Program-made: the position numbers and the translations under genes
Shown here: in pieces, positions 27,806 to 38,157 of the stretch
Numbering within the stretch: the first letter of the stretch is position 1
Layout: every line of letters begins with the position of its first letter
Source: Mollicutes bacterium
GTDB taxonomy: Bacteria > Bacillota_I > Bacilli_A > RF39 > UBA660
Length of the DNA stretch: 43,640 bases
Assembly (NCBI GenBank): GCA_012837765.1
Contig: DUQO01000061.1
Location: 1 to 43,640 of the forward strand
Reading direction: 5' to 3'
The notes under the pieces: model-generated
What the model was told of the DNA's origin: nothing
Database searches by the model: none
The model's input: only the letters and a program-made list of their open reading frames with translations

Positions 27806-29738
27806 ACTTAGAAAAAACTTTTCTATAATAATCAGTTTCAAGTATTTTTCTTGATAAATAAAATTTATCATATATCATTTGATTTATTTGATTTATATAT
27901 TCTTTAGATACTGTTTTACCATCATTACTTTCAAATTTACCTGTAATAGAATTATACCTACCCTTATCGGTTATAAAACTACGGTTAGAATATATTACTA
28001 AAGGATCTGTATCAGATAACAAATCGATACCCATTAGTAATCTTGAATCATATTCAATACCAAACAAGTTTAATAAGGTTGGCAATATATCTAAACTACT
28101 TCCTATTTTATCTATAGTAATAGGTTCCATTTCACTATTCCACACAATAAAGGAATTGCGATGCTTTTCAAAAGCATCATCTCTTACATATGTTGATTTT
28201 TCATTTATTTCATCTAATGTAAGACCATAAGGATAATGATCAGAACTAATTGCAATGACAGTATCTTTTAATTTACCAGCATCTTCTAAAGCTTTAATTA
28301 ACCTAGATAATGCTTTATCAAGTTCAATATGACATGCCATATAAGCTTTAATTGCATCTGAATAGTTTAAATTTTTAACATATGACCAATTCTTATAAGC
28401 TATCATATTACCTGTCTTTGTATAATTTAAATGACCACTCACAGTTACATAATATGTTAAGAATGGATCGCTATTGATATATGAACTATATGTAGCTTCT
28501 ATCATCTCTAAATCACTTTCGGGCCATATCTTACAATTTATGTTAAGTCCTTTTTTGCAGGCATAAAAGTCATATCCAAAGTTAGGATGCGATTTATGAC
28601 GATCATAATAAGTAGCTGAATGATTATGATAGGCTGTGGTTTTATAACCAATACTTCTAAAACTATTACCAAGAACAAAAGGAAGATAATTATTGTAAGA
28701 ACGAGATGCACTCCAAACGCCTTCTTTTGGTAATAAGGAAGTTACAGTAATATATTCACCGTCAGAAGTACTCACAGGATATATTGGTGTATAAAAATTT
28801 TTAAATATAAAACCCTCATTTGATAATTTATATAATGTTGGTGTTAAATCTTTATCGATAGCAATTGGATAAAAAGCTTCTGCTAAGAAAACAATTAGGT
28901 TTTTACCTTCAAACATACCTGTATATTTGTTTTTAGCAGTGGGTTTGGCATTCTTAAAATAAGTATGCATGTCTTTAATTGTTTGATCTTTTTCCTCTGC
29001 AATCAACTTATCAAAATCAATTTCAATAACGTTATATTCTTTTGGTTTTTCAATATCATCTTCATCATCATTATCATCAATAGGATCTGTAACAAATTTA
29101 CTCTTCTCTTTAAAACCAAATATTAGTCTTTTAAAATCAATTCTCATAGTTGTTAACAAACCTAATTTATTGGCTGATAAAGTTGGTGAATGAGTATCAT
29201 AATATAGTTGTTTAGCTGAATAATTTTCATCATCTTTTATTATTAGTGATCCAGTAGCAAGTACTTGAAAAACAACAATATATACTAATAATAATGCTAT
29301 ATTTTTTAAATTATATTTTTTAGTCACAATAATTTTTTTGTTAAAAACTATAAACCCAATTAAAGGTAAGAACATAAAAAGAATTGGTAAAACATTCTGC
29401 TTCATCATCTTAAAAATCGTATCCATAAATTCTATTACTTGACCTGTTCCACTACCAATTGAATATATAGAAAATATTGATAAATAAGTTTTGTAATATA
29501 CTATTTGCGCAATAAAAACAAGGGTTAAAAAACTTATTAAAACTGTATGTATGATAGCATTCTTCTTTTTATTGAACAAAGATGTAACAACATTAAAAAT
29601 TAAAGCAAATGGCATTGTAAAAAGAATTAAATTTATAATATTAATATTAAAAATATTATCAAAAAGAGTAATTTTTAATACCATCTCTAAATATAAAATA
29701 GAAAAAAACCAAAACCCTAAATTAACTACTCGCTTCAT
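27804..29738 (-). CDS. LTA synthase-family membrane sulfatase
   Basis: N-terminal TM bundle and sulfatase domain (NLIVFLAEAFYPIAI...YPVSTSDGEYITVTSLLP...ISSDHYPYG). Confidence 0.87.
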   Translation of the reverse strand: MKRVVNLGFWFFSILYLEMVLKITLFDNIFNINIINLILFTMPFALIFNVVTSLFNKKKNAIIHTVLISFLTLVFIAQIVYYKTYLSIFSIYSIGSGTGQVIEFMDTIFKMMKQNVLPILFMFLPLIGFIVFNKKIIVTKKYNLKNIALLLVYIVVFQVLATGSLIIKDDENYSAKQLYYDTHSPTLSANKLGLLTTMRIDFKRLIFGFKEKSKFVTDPIDDNDDEDDIEKPKEYNVIEIDFDKLIAEEKDQTIKDMHTYFKNAKPTAKNKYTGMFEGKNLIVFLAEAFYPIAIDKDLTPTLYKLSNEGFIFKNFYTPIYPVSTSDGEYITVTSLLPKEGVWSASRSYNNYLPFVLGNSFRSIGYKTTAYHNHSATYYDRHKSHPNFGYDFYACKKGLNINCKIWPESDLEMIEATYSSYINSDPFLTYYVTVSGHLNYTKTGNMIAYKNWSYVKNLNYSDAIKAYMACHIELDKALSRLIKALEDAGKLKDTVIAISSDHYPYGLTLDEINEKSTYVRDDAFEKHRNSFIVWNSEMEPITIDKIGSSLDILPTLLNLFGIEYDSRLLMGIDLLSDTDPLVIYSNRSFITDKGRYNSITGKFESNDGKTVSKEYINQINQMIYDKFYLSRKILETDYYRKVFSK

Positions 29739-29792
29739 ACGTCACTTCCTATATAATTCAATAATACAACAATACAATAAATCTTAAATATA

Positions 29793-31070
29793 TTACTTAA
29801 TTATCTCAAGTCCACCCATATATGGTCTTAACACCTCAGGTATATTGATACTACCATCTTCATTATAATTGTTTTCCATAACTGCTATTAAACCACGAGG
29901 TGATGCAAGAACGGTATTATTTAATGTTGCAACAAAATAATTATCTTTTTCCCCTTTTGCTCTAATACTTAATCTTCTAGCTTGAGCATCACCTAAAGTA
30001 GAACAAGACCCTACTTCAAAATATTTTTGTTGTCTTGGACTCCATGCTTCAATATCACAAGATTTCACTTTTAAATCAGCTAAATCGCCACTACAACATT
30101 CTAACGTTCTAACAGGAACATCTAAACTCCTGAAAAAGTCTACTGTAAATTGCCACATTTTATTGTACCAATCCATTGAATCTTCCATCTTACATATTAC
30201 AATCATTTCTTGTTTTTCGAATTGATGAACTCTATAAACTCCTCTTTCTTCTATACCATGAGCTCCTACTTCTTTTCTAAAACAAGGAGAATATGAAGTA
30301 AGTGTTAAAGGTAATTCTTCTTCTTTTAGAATTTGTCCTTTAAACTTGCCTATCATTGAATGTTCACTAGTTCCAATTAAATATAGATCCTCTCCTTCAA
30401 TTTTATACATCATGTTATTCATTTCTTCAAAACTCATAACACCACTTACAACATCACTTCTAATCATAAAGGGAGGGATGCAATAAGTGAAACCCTTACT
30501 TATCATAAAATCCCTTGCATAAGCAAGCATTGCTGAATGAAGTCTTGCAATATCACCCATAAGATAGTAAAATCCATTACCACTTGTTCGTCCTGAACTA
30601 TCTTTATCTAATCCATTTAATTTACTAATAATATCAGCATGATAAGGTATTTCATAATTAGGAACTTTCGGTTCACCAAATCTTTCAACCTCAACATTTT
30701 CTGTATCATCTTTACCAATAGGCACAGAATCATCAATAAAATTAGGGATTTTATACATTATCTCTTTTATTTTTGCTCCTAATTCTGCTTCTTCTTTTTC
30801 CATGTCGACAAGTTTATCGTTTATATTTTTTACTTCTTGTTTTAAAACTTCAGCTTCTTCTTTCTTACCTTCCCTAAATAAAAGACCAATTTTATCGCTA
30901 TTTTCATTACGCTTTTGTCTAAGTCCATCAGCTTCCGTTTTAAGAGCACGATTTCTTTCATCAAGTTCTATTACTTCATCTACTAATGGAAGTTTGTTTT
31001 CTTGAAATTTTTTCTTTAAATTTTCCCTTACACGATCAGGATCATTTCGTAATACATTAATATCTATCAT
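29793..31070 (-). CDS. serS: Seryl-tRNA synthetase
   Basis: MIDINVLRNDPDRVRENLKKK; class II motifs CFRKEVGAHGIEERGVYRVHQFEKQEM and NNTVLASPRGLIAVMENN. Confidence 0.97.
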   Translation of the reverse strand: MIDINVLRNDPDRVRENLKKKFQENKLPLVDEVIELDERNRALKTEADGLRQKRNENSDKIGLLFREGKKEEAEVLKQEVKNINDKLVDMEKEEAELGAKIKEIMYKIPNFIDDSVPIGKDDTENVEVERFGEPKVPNYEIPYHADIISKLNGLDKDSSGRTSGNGFYYLMGDIARLHSAMLAYARDFMISKGFTYCIPPFMIRSDVVSGVMSFEEMNNMMYKIEGEDLYLIGTSEHSMIGKFKGQILKEEELPLTLTSYSPCFRKEVGAHGIEERGVYRVHQFEKQEMIVICKMEDSMDWYNKMWQFTVDFFRSLDVPVRTLECCSGDLADLKVKSCDIEAWSPRQQKYFEVGSCSTLGDAQARRLSIRAKGEKDNYFVATLNNTVLASPRGLIAVMENNYNEDGSINIPEVLRPYMGGLEIIK

Positions 31071-31228
31071 TTATATCCTCCTCTTAATCTTCAAAATTAT
31101 TTAAAAATAAGTTTTCCCAAATCTGAAATTACAATATATTGTATCATATATTACTTTTAATGAAAAAACAATTTTTCTTAATTGTTATTTAATTATTATT
31201 CGTCAAAATCTATTATATTATAAAATTA

Positions 31229-32290
31229 TTATGGTAAATAAGTTATCCTAGCATAACCATTTCCGGAATGACCTATTTGTGTTCCACCTGTTGGTTTTGG
31301 CATTGAACTGTTTCCGTCTATCATTTGCGTTTCGTTAAAGATGTGACCAGAATAGTGATTAGGTTGTCCTGTATGACTTCCTGAAGCGTTTATTGCGTTA
31401 CAACCTGAATGGCCGGATATGAAGGATGAACCTCCTGAACCACTTGAATTTGGTTTGCGAAAAGATAATCCCTTTTCTCCACCATAGTAGCCACCGCCAC
31501 CGCCACCAGTTCCGTTATTATTTCCACTAGATCCAAATATGCCATTACCGCCTATACCAAAAGCATAACCACTCGTTTGCGTTCCTGGGGTAGAACTTGT
31601 TGCAGTTGGAGCTCCAATGCCACTCAAGCTTCCACCTGCTCCACCGCCACCAGCATAATATTGATCACCTGAACCGTTTCCGGACCAGCCTCCACCGCCA
31701 CCACCAGCAGCAACCATTATTCTGGACCTTAAGGAAGTTGTATTATTCCAAGCACCATTTACCAATCTAACATCAGTAGCACCACCACCAGGGAAACCAT
31801 GTTCTCCTGTATCGGAGGATTCGCTTACATCTAGTGCACCAGCACCGCCACCATTAAAAGTAGCTGAATAGAAGTTTATATTGCCTATGTTAGAAGATGA
31901 AAAATCACCACCACTTTGACCTATATAAAAATATAGTGATTCACCTTTATTTAAATATATTTTACCACTTGTATATGCACCCTTACCACCTAGTGATTCA
32001 CCTTTAACTGCACTTGTTGTACTACCACCTTGAGCACCCCATAACTCAATCTCATATCTTCCGGTTATTGGCACATTAAAAACTTGATAATCACCCGAAT
32101 AAAAAAACTCAGCTGTATATTCTTCATTTGGAATATACGGGTCATCATATATCGCATTAGCGTCCCTACTTAATTCATCAATGGTATTTTGGCGATACCA
32201 TAAAATCGACAAAAGACCAACAACCAATAGTAAAAAGAAAGTTAAAAGGGCATAAACTAAACCTGAAAGCACAATTCCTCTTTTATTCAA
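31229..32290 (-). CDS. Glycine-rich (ALK/LTK-type) surface protein with pilin-like N-terminus
   Basis: Gly-rich domain (FSYSGDYQ-like FFYSGDYQVFNVPITGRYEIELWGAQGG...GSGGSSFISGHSGC...GNGYARITYLP). TTG start with AAGGTGG SD; N-terminus MNKRGIVLSGLVYALLTFFLLLVVGLL. Confidence 0.85.
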   Translation of the reverse strand: MNKRGIVLSGLVYALLTFFLLLVVGLLSILWYRQNTIDELSRDANAIYDDPYIPNEEYTAEFFYSGDYQVFNVPITGRYEIELWGAQGGSTTSAVKGESLGGKGAYTSGKIYLNKGESLYFYIGQSGGDFSSSNIGNINFYSATFNGGGAGALDVSESSDTGEHGFPGGGATDVRLVNGAWNNTTSLRSRIMVAAGGGGGGWSGNGSGDQYYAGGGGAGGSLSGIGAPTATSSTPGTQTSGYAFGIGGNGIFGSSGNNNGTGGGGGGYYGGEKGLSFRKPNSSGSGGSSFISGHSGCNAINASGSHTGQPNHYSGHIFNETQMIDGNSSMPKPTGGTQIGHSGNGYARITYLP

Positions 32291-32304
32291 ACCGGCACCA
32301 CCTT

Positions 32305-33513
32305 TTAATACTTAATTACTTTTTTGTCTTTTATATCAACATTAACATTAGAATCATCTGGTACAACAATAGTATCTTTATCACCATCAGAAATGTAACG
32401 ACTCTTTTCAAGATTAGTGAAAGTCATTTGAATATCATGATCTTCACCATTATTATCCCAAGCTCTAATACGCTTTATAAATGTTTTATCAAAGTTTTTA
32501 TGATATGGAGAATATTCATAAGTCCAACCAACTTGCAATGTTCCTTCTGTCTTATAACTATATCCATCACTACTACCTTCTAAAATATATGGAAAATTAG
32601 GATGATCCTTTTTACCAGGAGATCCATATGGTAACGCTATAACTTTTACGTATTTGTTCGGTATAATTTCATCAAACAATTCATACATATAAGCAATTTC
32701 TTCTTGAGTTCTAAATTCATCAACATCTTTAAAATTAACATGATTTTTAGTATGATTGCCTATATCATAACCATTATCTACAAGCCATTTTATTATTTGC
32801 TTGTTATATTTTGGTTGACCAAATAATCCACTATTTAAAAAGAAAGTAGCTGTAACATTAAAATCATTATATTTCTTTTTATACTCTTCTAAAATGCCTA
32901 CAGCACAATTAGGATCAATTATCAAATTCCCATCTTCATCTATTCCTGTAACTTTAAAATTATTATCATTTCCATCATCAAAAGTTAATACAATAGGACT
33001 TTTACCTAATTCAGTATCTATATTACCATTCATATAATCAATTAGTCTTACCATACGATACCCTTTTTGATAATACATCTCCAAGTCATTTCTAAAAGCT
33101 TCACTAGTGCGGCTATATCCATCCCTATCAAAATTACCACCAGTATATTGTGTTTCCTCACTTGGCACATCTTTAATGCCATGATACATCATAATAGGTA
33201 CTTTCCCTAATTCATTAACTTTGTGTTCCTTATATAAAGCAATAGGTGTTTTACCTAATGATATTTCAATTGTTAAAATATCATTTTCTTTTATTATTGT
33301 TCCACTTTTTATACTTTGACTTATAACCTTATCTTTCTCTATTTCATCGTCATACGATTCTACTATTTGTAATTTTAACTTATTATCTTTAGCATATTCT
33401 TTTATATCACTTATACTCATATTTGATAAGTCGATCATTTTATTATCACTTTTAGTATTAAAACAACCAATCAAGAAAAATGAAACAAGTGCTATATAAA
33501 ATAGTCGCCTCAT
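32305..33513 (-). CDS. PASTA-domain polysaccharide deacetylase lipoprotein
   Basis: Lipobox FFLIGC; PASTA-like segment (MIDLSNMSISDIKEYAKDNKLKLQIV...DILTIEISLG); NodB TFDDGNDNN and GNHTKNH motifs intact. ATG at 33513. Confidence 0.85.
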   Translation of the reverse strand: MRRLFYIALVSFFLIGCFNTKSDNKMIDLSNMSISDIKEYAKDNKLKLQIVESYDDEIEKDKVISQSIKSGTIIKENDILTIEISLGKTPIALYKEHKVNELGKVPIMMYHGIKDVPSEETQYTGGNFDRDGYSRTSEAFRNDLEMYYQKGYRMVRLIDYMNGNIDTELGKSPIVLTFDDGNDNNFKVTGIDEDGNLIIDPNCAVGILEEYKKKYNDFNVTATFFLNSGLFGQPKYNKQIIKWLVDNGYDIGNHTKNHVNFKDVDEFRTQEEIAYMYELFDEIIPNKYVKVIALPYGSPGKKDHPNFPYILEGSSDGYSYKTEGTLQVGWTYEYSPYHKNFDKTFIKRIRAWDNNGEDHDIQMTFTNLEKSRYISDGDKDTIVVPDDSNVNVDIKDKKVIKY

Positions 33514-33679
33514 ATTATCACCTATGGTAATTATATCACTTATAACAACTTGAGGCAATTTAAAATGGTGCTTTTTCAAAACTAACAACTAAAGCAAATC
33601 TTAAGTAAGATAATTATTAAATACACTAACCACCATGTCTTTTTATTTCTTTTAGCATATTTTATAATAGGTGATTATT

Positions 33680-33868
33680 ATGTGGAATTTCAAAAACTTT
33701 TTTCCACCACAAAAAGGACTATGGATTATTACAGCCCTTATTCTTATGATTATAATAATTTACCAGACGATTATGACTATTTTTTTGCCGCTTCGTGTTA
33801 ATGCTGTTATCTTATTATGCGAGATATTATTATTTTTTTATGTCCTCTACCGTATAATATGGTGTTAA
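33680..33868 (+). CDS. Small hydrophobic membrane protein (about 62 aa)
   Basis: AGGTGAT SD, ATG at 33680, two hydrophobic segments; 3' end overlaps the convergent kinase gene. Confidence 0.45.
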   Translation: MWNFKNFFPPQKGLWIITALILMIIIIYQTIMTIFLPLRVNAVILLCEILLFFYVLYRIIWC

Positions 33869-34732
33869 TAATATTTCTGTTTTAAATATATAATCTAATA
33901 TTTTTCTAGCTCTTCTACAATTTTCTATTTCCGTTTTTCCAAAAACCATCTTATCTGGAATAGACATTAAAACAAACATCAAAACCTTTTCTTCTTTAAG
34001 TAATTTAAATTTATCTTCATACGTTTTTAATAATTCAGAAAAATCAAATTCAAGTGCATACCGTTTATAAAAGTCTAACAAATCGTAAATAGGATTGTCC
34101 TGTTTTGTTTTTTCCCAACTAAGTAAATATAAATCTTTGTTTTCAATTAAATGATCAATATCAAGATTATTATGAAGGGTTACTACTCTTTTTTTTTGCT
34201 TTGCTTTTACTAGTTCATACCAGTGTTCTATTTCCCTTCTAGAAAACATCAGTGATTGAAATACTTTAGAAATATTACGTGCTATAAGATATTCAGAGGG
34301 ACTCATATAAATTTTGCTTTCTATTAAAGTTATAATATCCGTATAATAATTATATGTATAATCAATTTGTTTTATTGTATCCTCGTATATTGCTTTTATT
34401 TCATCTTCATCTATATCTTTATAATAAGTTGTCTTATAATGAAGAATTGAAATTATATACATTAGATCTAATGCTTTTTGTTCCCGTGGTACATTTATTT
34501 CTTCTATATATTCATAAATATCGTAACGGTCATCATTATCAACAAGTTTAGGAAGATGTGAAAAGTTACGTGATTTTAAATATTTAAATAATTCGTCTGT
34601 TTTACTATCAGTTTTCTTTTTCTTAAATACAAAATGCCCATCATCGGTATTGATGATAGTGGCATTTCGTTTTATGGTATAACGGTTTGGAACAAGAGCA
34701 TATCTATTTATAATATCTTTTATATTACTCAT
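33830..34732 (-). CDS. YsxE/CotS-family spore coat kinase-like protein
   Basis: Aminoglycoside-phosphotransferase-like fold (VVTLHNNLDIDHLIENKDLYLLSWEKTKQDNPIYDLLDFYK); immediately downstream of spoVID as ysxE is in Bacillus. Confidence 0.75.
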   Translation of the reverse strand: MSNIKDIINRYALVPNRYTIKRNATIINTDDGHFVFKKKKTDSKTDELFKYLKSRNFSHLPKLVDNDDRYDIYEYIEEINVPREQKALDLMYIISILHYKTTYYKDIDEDEIKAIYEDTIKQIDYTYNYYTDIITLIESKIYMSPSEYLIARNISKVFQSLMFSRREIEHWYELVKAKQKKRVVTLHNNLDIDHLIENKDLYLLSWEKTKQDNPIYDLLDFYKRYALEFDFSELLKTYEDKFKLLKEEKVLMFVLMSIPDKMVFGKTEIENCRRARKILDYIFKTEILLTPYYTVEDIKK

Positions 34733-35528
34733 TTTGAACAGCAGGAATAATTATTTTGTCGCCTAATTTCAATTCATCAATTTTGTTGTATAACGATATT
34801 TCCTCTTTAGTGGTATTATATTTAGTTGTTATTGTTTCGATTGTGTCATTTTCCCTAACTATATGTACATGATAAGTTGTAAATGTTTCATCACTATCAT
34901 CAAATGCATCAAATAATGATTTTATTTTTTCTTCATTAATGATATTAGGTCCTACTGAAACATCGACAGGTGGTGTTTCTATTTCTTGAAACAAATCCAT
35001 TATTTCCCTATCTTCAACATCATCAACACGATCTAAAGTTTTAACTTCCTTATTATTTCTTACTTCTTCTTGTACTTCGCTTTTAACTTCTTTTGCTTCT
35101 TCACTATTTCTTACTTCTTCTTTTGGTTCATCATTAACTTCTTTAACTTCAACTATTCTATCTTTCACTTTGTCATCCTCCTTTTCAAAAATAAAGTCAT
35201 CTAGAATCTCAATGCCATCAATTAAGACATCAACATTAACTTTCATTATTTGATCATCTTCTATTTCATAATAAAAATCATCTATATCTATCTTAGCATT
35301 CTCTATATTATATTTTGTATCCAAAGCTATATCAAATGGTAAATTAAAAGAAAATGGTTCCCGATTAATGCTAGCATCTGTAATTTTATAATCCCCGCTT
35401 ACTAAAAACTCACCTGCAATAAGATCTTGATCTACCATTTTTAGATTGTGCTCTAATGAAATGCTTGTTATTTCTCCAATTTTAGTATTAAAAGGTATGT
35501 CTTTTTTAAACGATATAATCTGTTTCAT
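34725..35528 (-). CDS. spoVID: SpoVID-like spore coat morphogenesis protein, C-terminal LysM
   Basis: N-domain ISLEHNLKMVDQDLIAGEFLVSGDYKITDASINREPFSFNLPFDIAL; acidic linker; LysM HIVRENDTIETITTKYNTTKEEISLYNKIDELKLGDKIIIP. Confidence 0.82.
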   Translation of the reverse strand: MKQIISFKKDIPFNTKIGEITSISLEHNLKMVDQDLIAGEFLVSGDYKITDASINREPFSFNLPFDIALDTKYNIENAKIDIDDFYYEIEDDQIMKVNVDVLIDGIEILDDFIFEKEDDKVKDRIVEVKEVNDEPKEEVRNSEEAKEVKSEVQEEVRNNKEVKTLDRVDDVEDREIMDLFQEIETPPVDVSVGPNIINEEKIKSLFDAFDDSDETFTTYHVHIVRENDTIETITTKYNTTKEEISLYNKIDELKLGDKIIIPAVQNE

Positions 35529-35551
35529 ACAAATCTCCTTTCATTCAATAA

Positions 35552-35580
35552 AATATATGATTTAAATTAAATATATATAC
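35552..35580 (-). promoter_or_regulatory. Candidate sigma-E-type promoter for spoVID
   Basis: Minus strand GTATATA-N14-CATATATT, close to kmATATT / CATACAnT; AT-rich context so chance match possible. Confidence 0.4.
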
Positions 35581-35674
35581 ATAAAAAAACAACTTTAAAT
35601 ATAATCAAAAAAGGAATTGTAAAATTACCTTAGAAATTAAAGATAGTAACGTTACTTTGGTATTAAAAAAAGCA

Positions 35675-36187
35675 CTATTTTATTAGTGCTTTAGCATGAT
35701 CATTATATTTTATAGATTTTCTAATCATTTTATCTTCTAACAACAAATCTTCCAAAAACTCGTTTTCTTCAGTAGTCCATGAGGAATTTTCAATATAAAG
35801 ATTTGGTTTAAGTTTATTAACAACTCCATTTACAACTATAAAAAGAACAGTTAAAAAGGAAGCGGCATACGTAAGTTTATCATTGTTTGAAAAATAATAT
35901 ATACTTGCAACAAGACCTGCTGTAGATAGTCCATTAAATATATAATTAGTACCATTATTTTTATTGTTCTCATCATACAAATACAATTGATACTCTTTTA
36001 AATATTTTAGTTGATCTTCAGGTGATATATTATTCTTTTCTAGATAGTTTATTATGCTATTGTAAATTACTTCTTCTTGTGTCTTTTCATTTCCTTTAAA
36101 AATTATATTTCTTTTTGCATAACTTTTTAATTCTAATTTTCTACAAGTTTTTATTATATTTTTCTTCATTTTAGGTAAATACGGCAT
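35675..36187 (-). CDS. Membrane protein of unknown function (about two TM)
   Basis: Full ORF with TM segments YIFNGLSTAGLVASIYYF and LTYAASFLTVLFIVVNGVV; GGAGG SD upstream of 36187. Confidence 0.6.
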   Translation of the reverse strand: MPYLPKMKKNIIKTCRKLELKSYAKRNIIFKGNEKTQEEVIYNSIINYLEKNNISPEDQLKYLKEYQLYLYDENNKNNGTNYIFNGLSTAGLVASIYYFSNNDKLTYAASFLTVLFIVVNGVVNKLKPNLYIENSSWTTEENEFLEDLLLEDKMIRKSIKYNDHAKALIK

Positions 36188-36284
36188 TTTTTCCTCCTAT
36201 TAGAATGCTTGATATAATACCATTTGTCTTAATAGTTGTCAAATTAGTTTATTAGAATATCCTTCTTTTTATAAACCTCACTGA

Positions 36285-38087
36285 TTAGTTCTTCTCATCC
36301 ATACTAAGAACTGCTAAGAACGCTTCTTGCGGAATTTCAACACTTCCAATTTTTTTCATTCTTTTTTTACCTTCCTTTTGTTTTTCTAAAAGCTTTCTTT
36401 TCCTAGAAACGTCCCCTCCATAACACTTAGCTAAAACGTTTTTACGCATAGCTTTTATATCTGCTCTTGCAATAGCTTTAGAACCTATAAAAGCTTGGAT
36501 TGGAACTTCAAATTGTTGTCTTGGAATAAGTTCCTTTAAATTTTCAACAATTGCTTTACCACGTTTATAAGCAAAATCTTTATGAATAATAGTAGATAAG
36601 GCATCTACCAATTCCCCATTTATCATAATATCCATTTTTATTAGTTCAGATGGTTTATAACCAATTACTTCATAATCAAAAGATGCATATCCTTTAGTAC
36701 TTGATTTTAATTTATCAAAAAAATCATAAACTATTTCTGATAAAGGTATTTCATAATGAATATTTACTCTTGTTCCATCTATATATTCCATCCCTAAATA
36801 ATTACCTCGTTTTTCCTGGCACAATTCCATGACAGGACCAATATAAGTTGATGGAGTAAAAATATTAGATTTTATATATGGCTCTTTTATAACAGCTATC
36901 TTTTGTCTATCTGGTAATTTAGTTGGACTTTGAACCATAACAACACTGCCATCTGTAAGTGTTACTTCATAAACAACACTTGGACTAGTAGCTATTAAAT
37001 CTATTTTAAATTCTCTTTCAATCCTCTCTTCTACAACATCCATATGAAGAAGACCTAAAAAACCACATCTAAAGCCAAAACCTAAAGATGCTGAAGTTTC
37101 AGGTTCAAAAGTAAGAGCTGCATCGTTTAATTTTAATTTTTCTAATGCTTCTCTTAAATCAACATATTTTGATGAATCTATTGGATATATTCCACAAAAA
37201 ACCATAGGTTTCATAGCCATATAACCCTTTAATGGTTCTTTGCAAGGATTATTTTCTAAAGTGATAGTATCTCCTACACTAACATCTTCTATATTTTTAA
37301 TACTAGCACCAATAAAACCTACTTCACCAGCTTCTAATTTATCCTTTTTAACTTCTTTCGGATTATTTACACCAATTTCAACTACTTCATAAGTTGCACC
37401 ACTTGACATCATTTTAATAGTGTCACCAACTTTAATACTACCATTGACGATACGGGCTAAAATAATAACTCCTCGATAAGGATCAAAAATACTATCAAAT
37501 ATCAATGCTTGTAACGGTTCATTTTTATTCCCTGTTGGAGCTGGTATTTTATTTACAATAGCATCTAATAATTCTTTAATACCAACACCTGTTTTAGCAC
37601 TTGTTAAAATAATTTCTTCTTCCTTAAAACCTAAAACATCTACAATTTCTTTTTTTACTTTTTCAACATCTGCATTTGGTAAATCTATTTTATTGATAAC
37701 AGGAATGATTGTTAAATTATGCTCTAAAGCTAAATATATATTAGCTAATGTTTGAGCTTGTATTCCTTGAGCTGCATCTACCACTAGTATTGCCCCTTCA
37801 CATGCTGCTAATGATCTAGATACCTCATATGTAAAGTCGACGTGCCCTGGAGTGTCGATTAAATGTAGACGATAATCAATTCCTTTTAAATTATAATTTA
37901 AAGCCACAGCATTTAGTTTTATTGTAATACCACGTTCACGTTCTAAATCCATATTATCTAAAAGCTGTGTTTTCATATCTCTTTCATTAATTGCACCAGT
38001 ATTTTCTAAAATACGATCAGCAAGTGTACTTTTACCATGATCAATATGTGCTATAATACAAAAATTTCTAATGTTGTTTAAATTCAT
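36285..38087 (-). CDS. lepA: Elongation factor 4 (LepA)
   Basis: [53 protein letters not shown]...; LepA C-terminus [33 protein letters not shown]. Confidence 0.97.
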   Translation of the reverse strand: MNLNNIRNFCIIAHIDHGKSTLADRILENTGAINERDMKTQLLDNMDLERERGITIKLNAVALNYNLKGIDYRLHLIDTPGHVDFTYEVSRSLAACEGAILVVDAAQGIQAQTLANIYLALEHNLTIIPVINKIDLPNADVEKVKKEIVDVLGFKEEEIILTSAKTGVGIKELLDAIVNKIPAPTGNKNEPLQALIFDSIFDPYRGVIILARIVNGSIKVGDTIKMMSSGATYEVVEIGVNNPKEVKKDKLEAGEVGFIGASIKNIEDVSVGDTITLENNPCKEPLKGYMAMKPMVFCGIYPIDSSKYVDLREALEKLKLNDAALTFEPETSASLGFGFRCGFLGLLHMDVVEERIEREFKIDLIATSPSVVYEVTLTDGSVVMVQSPTKLPDRQKIAVIKEPYIKSNIFTPSTYIGPVMELCQEKRGNYLGMEYIDGTRVNIHYEIPLSEIVYDFFDKLKSSTKGYASFDYEVIGYKPSELIKMDIMINGELVDALSTIIHKDFAYKRGKAIVENLKELIPRQQFEVPIQAFIGSKAIARADIKAMRKNVLAKCYGGDVSRKRKLLEKQKEGKKRMKKIGSVEIPQEAFLAVLSMDEKN

Positions 38088-38126
38088 CAATATCACCTAT
38101 CAAAATTATATCATGGATAAAGTAAA

Positions 38127-38156
38127 ACTCCAATGAAAATAAACATTGGAGTTAAA
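38127..38156 (-). terminator. Hairpin downstream of the paralogous pair
   Basis: AACTCCAATG...CATTGGAGTT inverted repeat with flanking T-rich tract. Confidence 0.55.
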
Positions 38157-38157
38157 A

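Noticed and set aside
31430-32050. Locally higher GC in the glycine-rich gene as a sign of horizontal transfer
   Set aside because: Explained by GGN glycine codons; no flanking mobile element or integration site.
33656-33664. CATATTTTA as a sigma-K -10 for the small membrane ORF
   Set aside because: No matching -35 AC at the right distance; overlaps a TATAAT; common by chance in this AT-rich DNA.
35645-35656. AGTAACGTTACT palindrome as an operator
   Set aside because: A single 12-nt palindrome in an intergenic region near a terminator; no second copy or link to a regulator seen.
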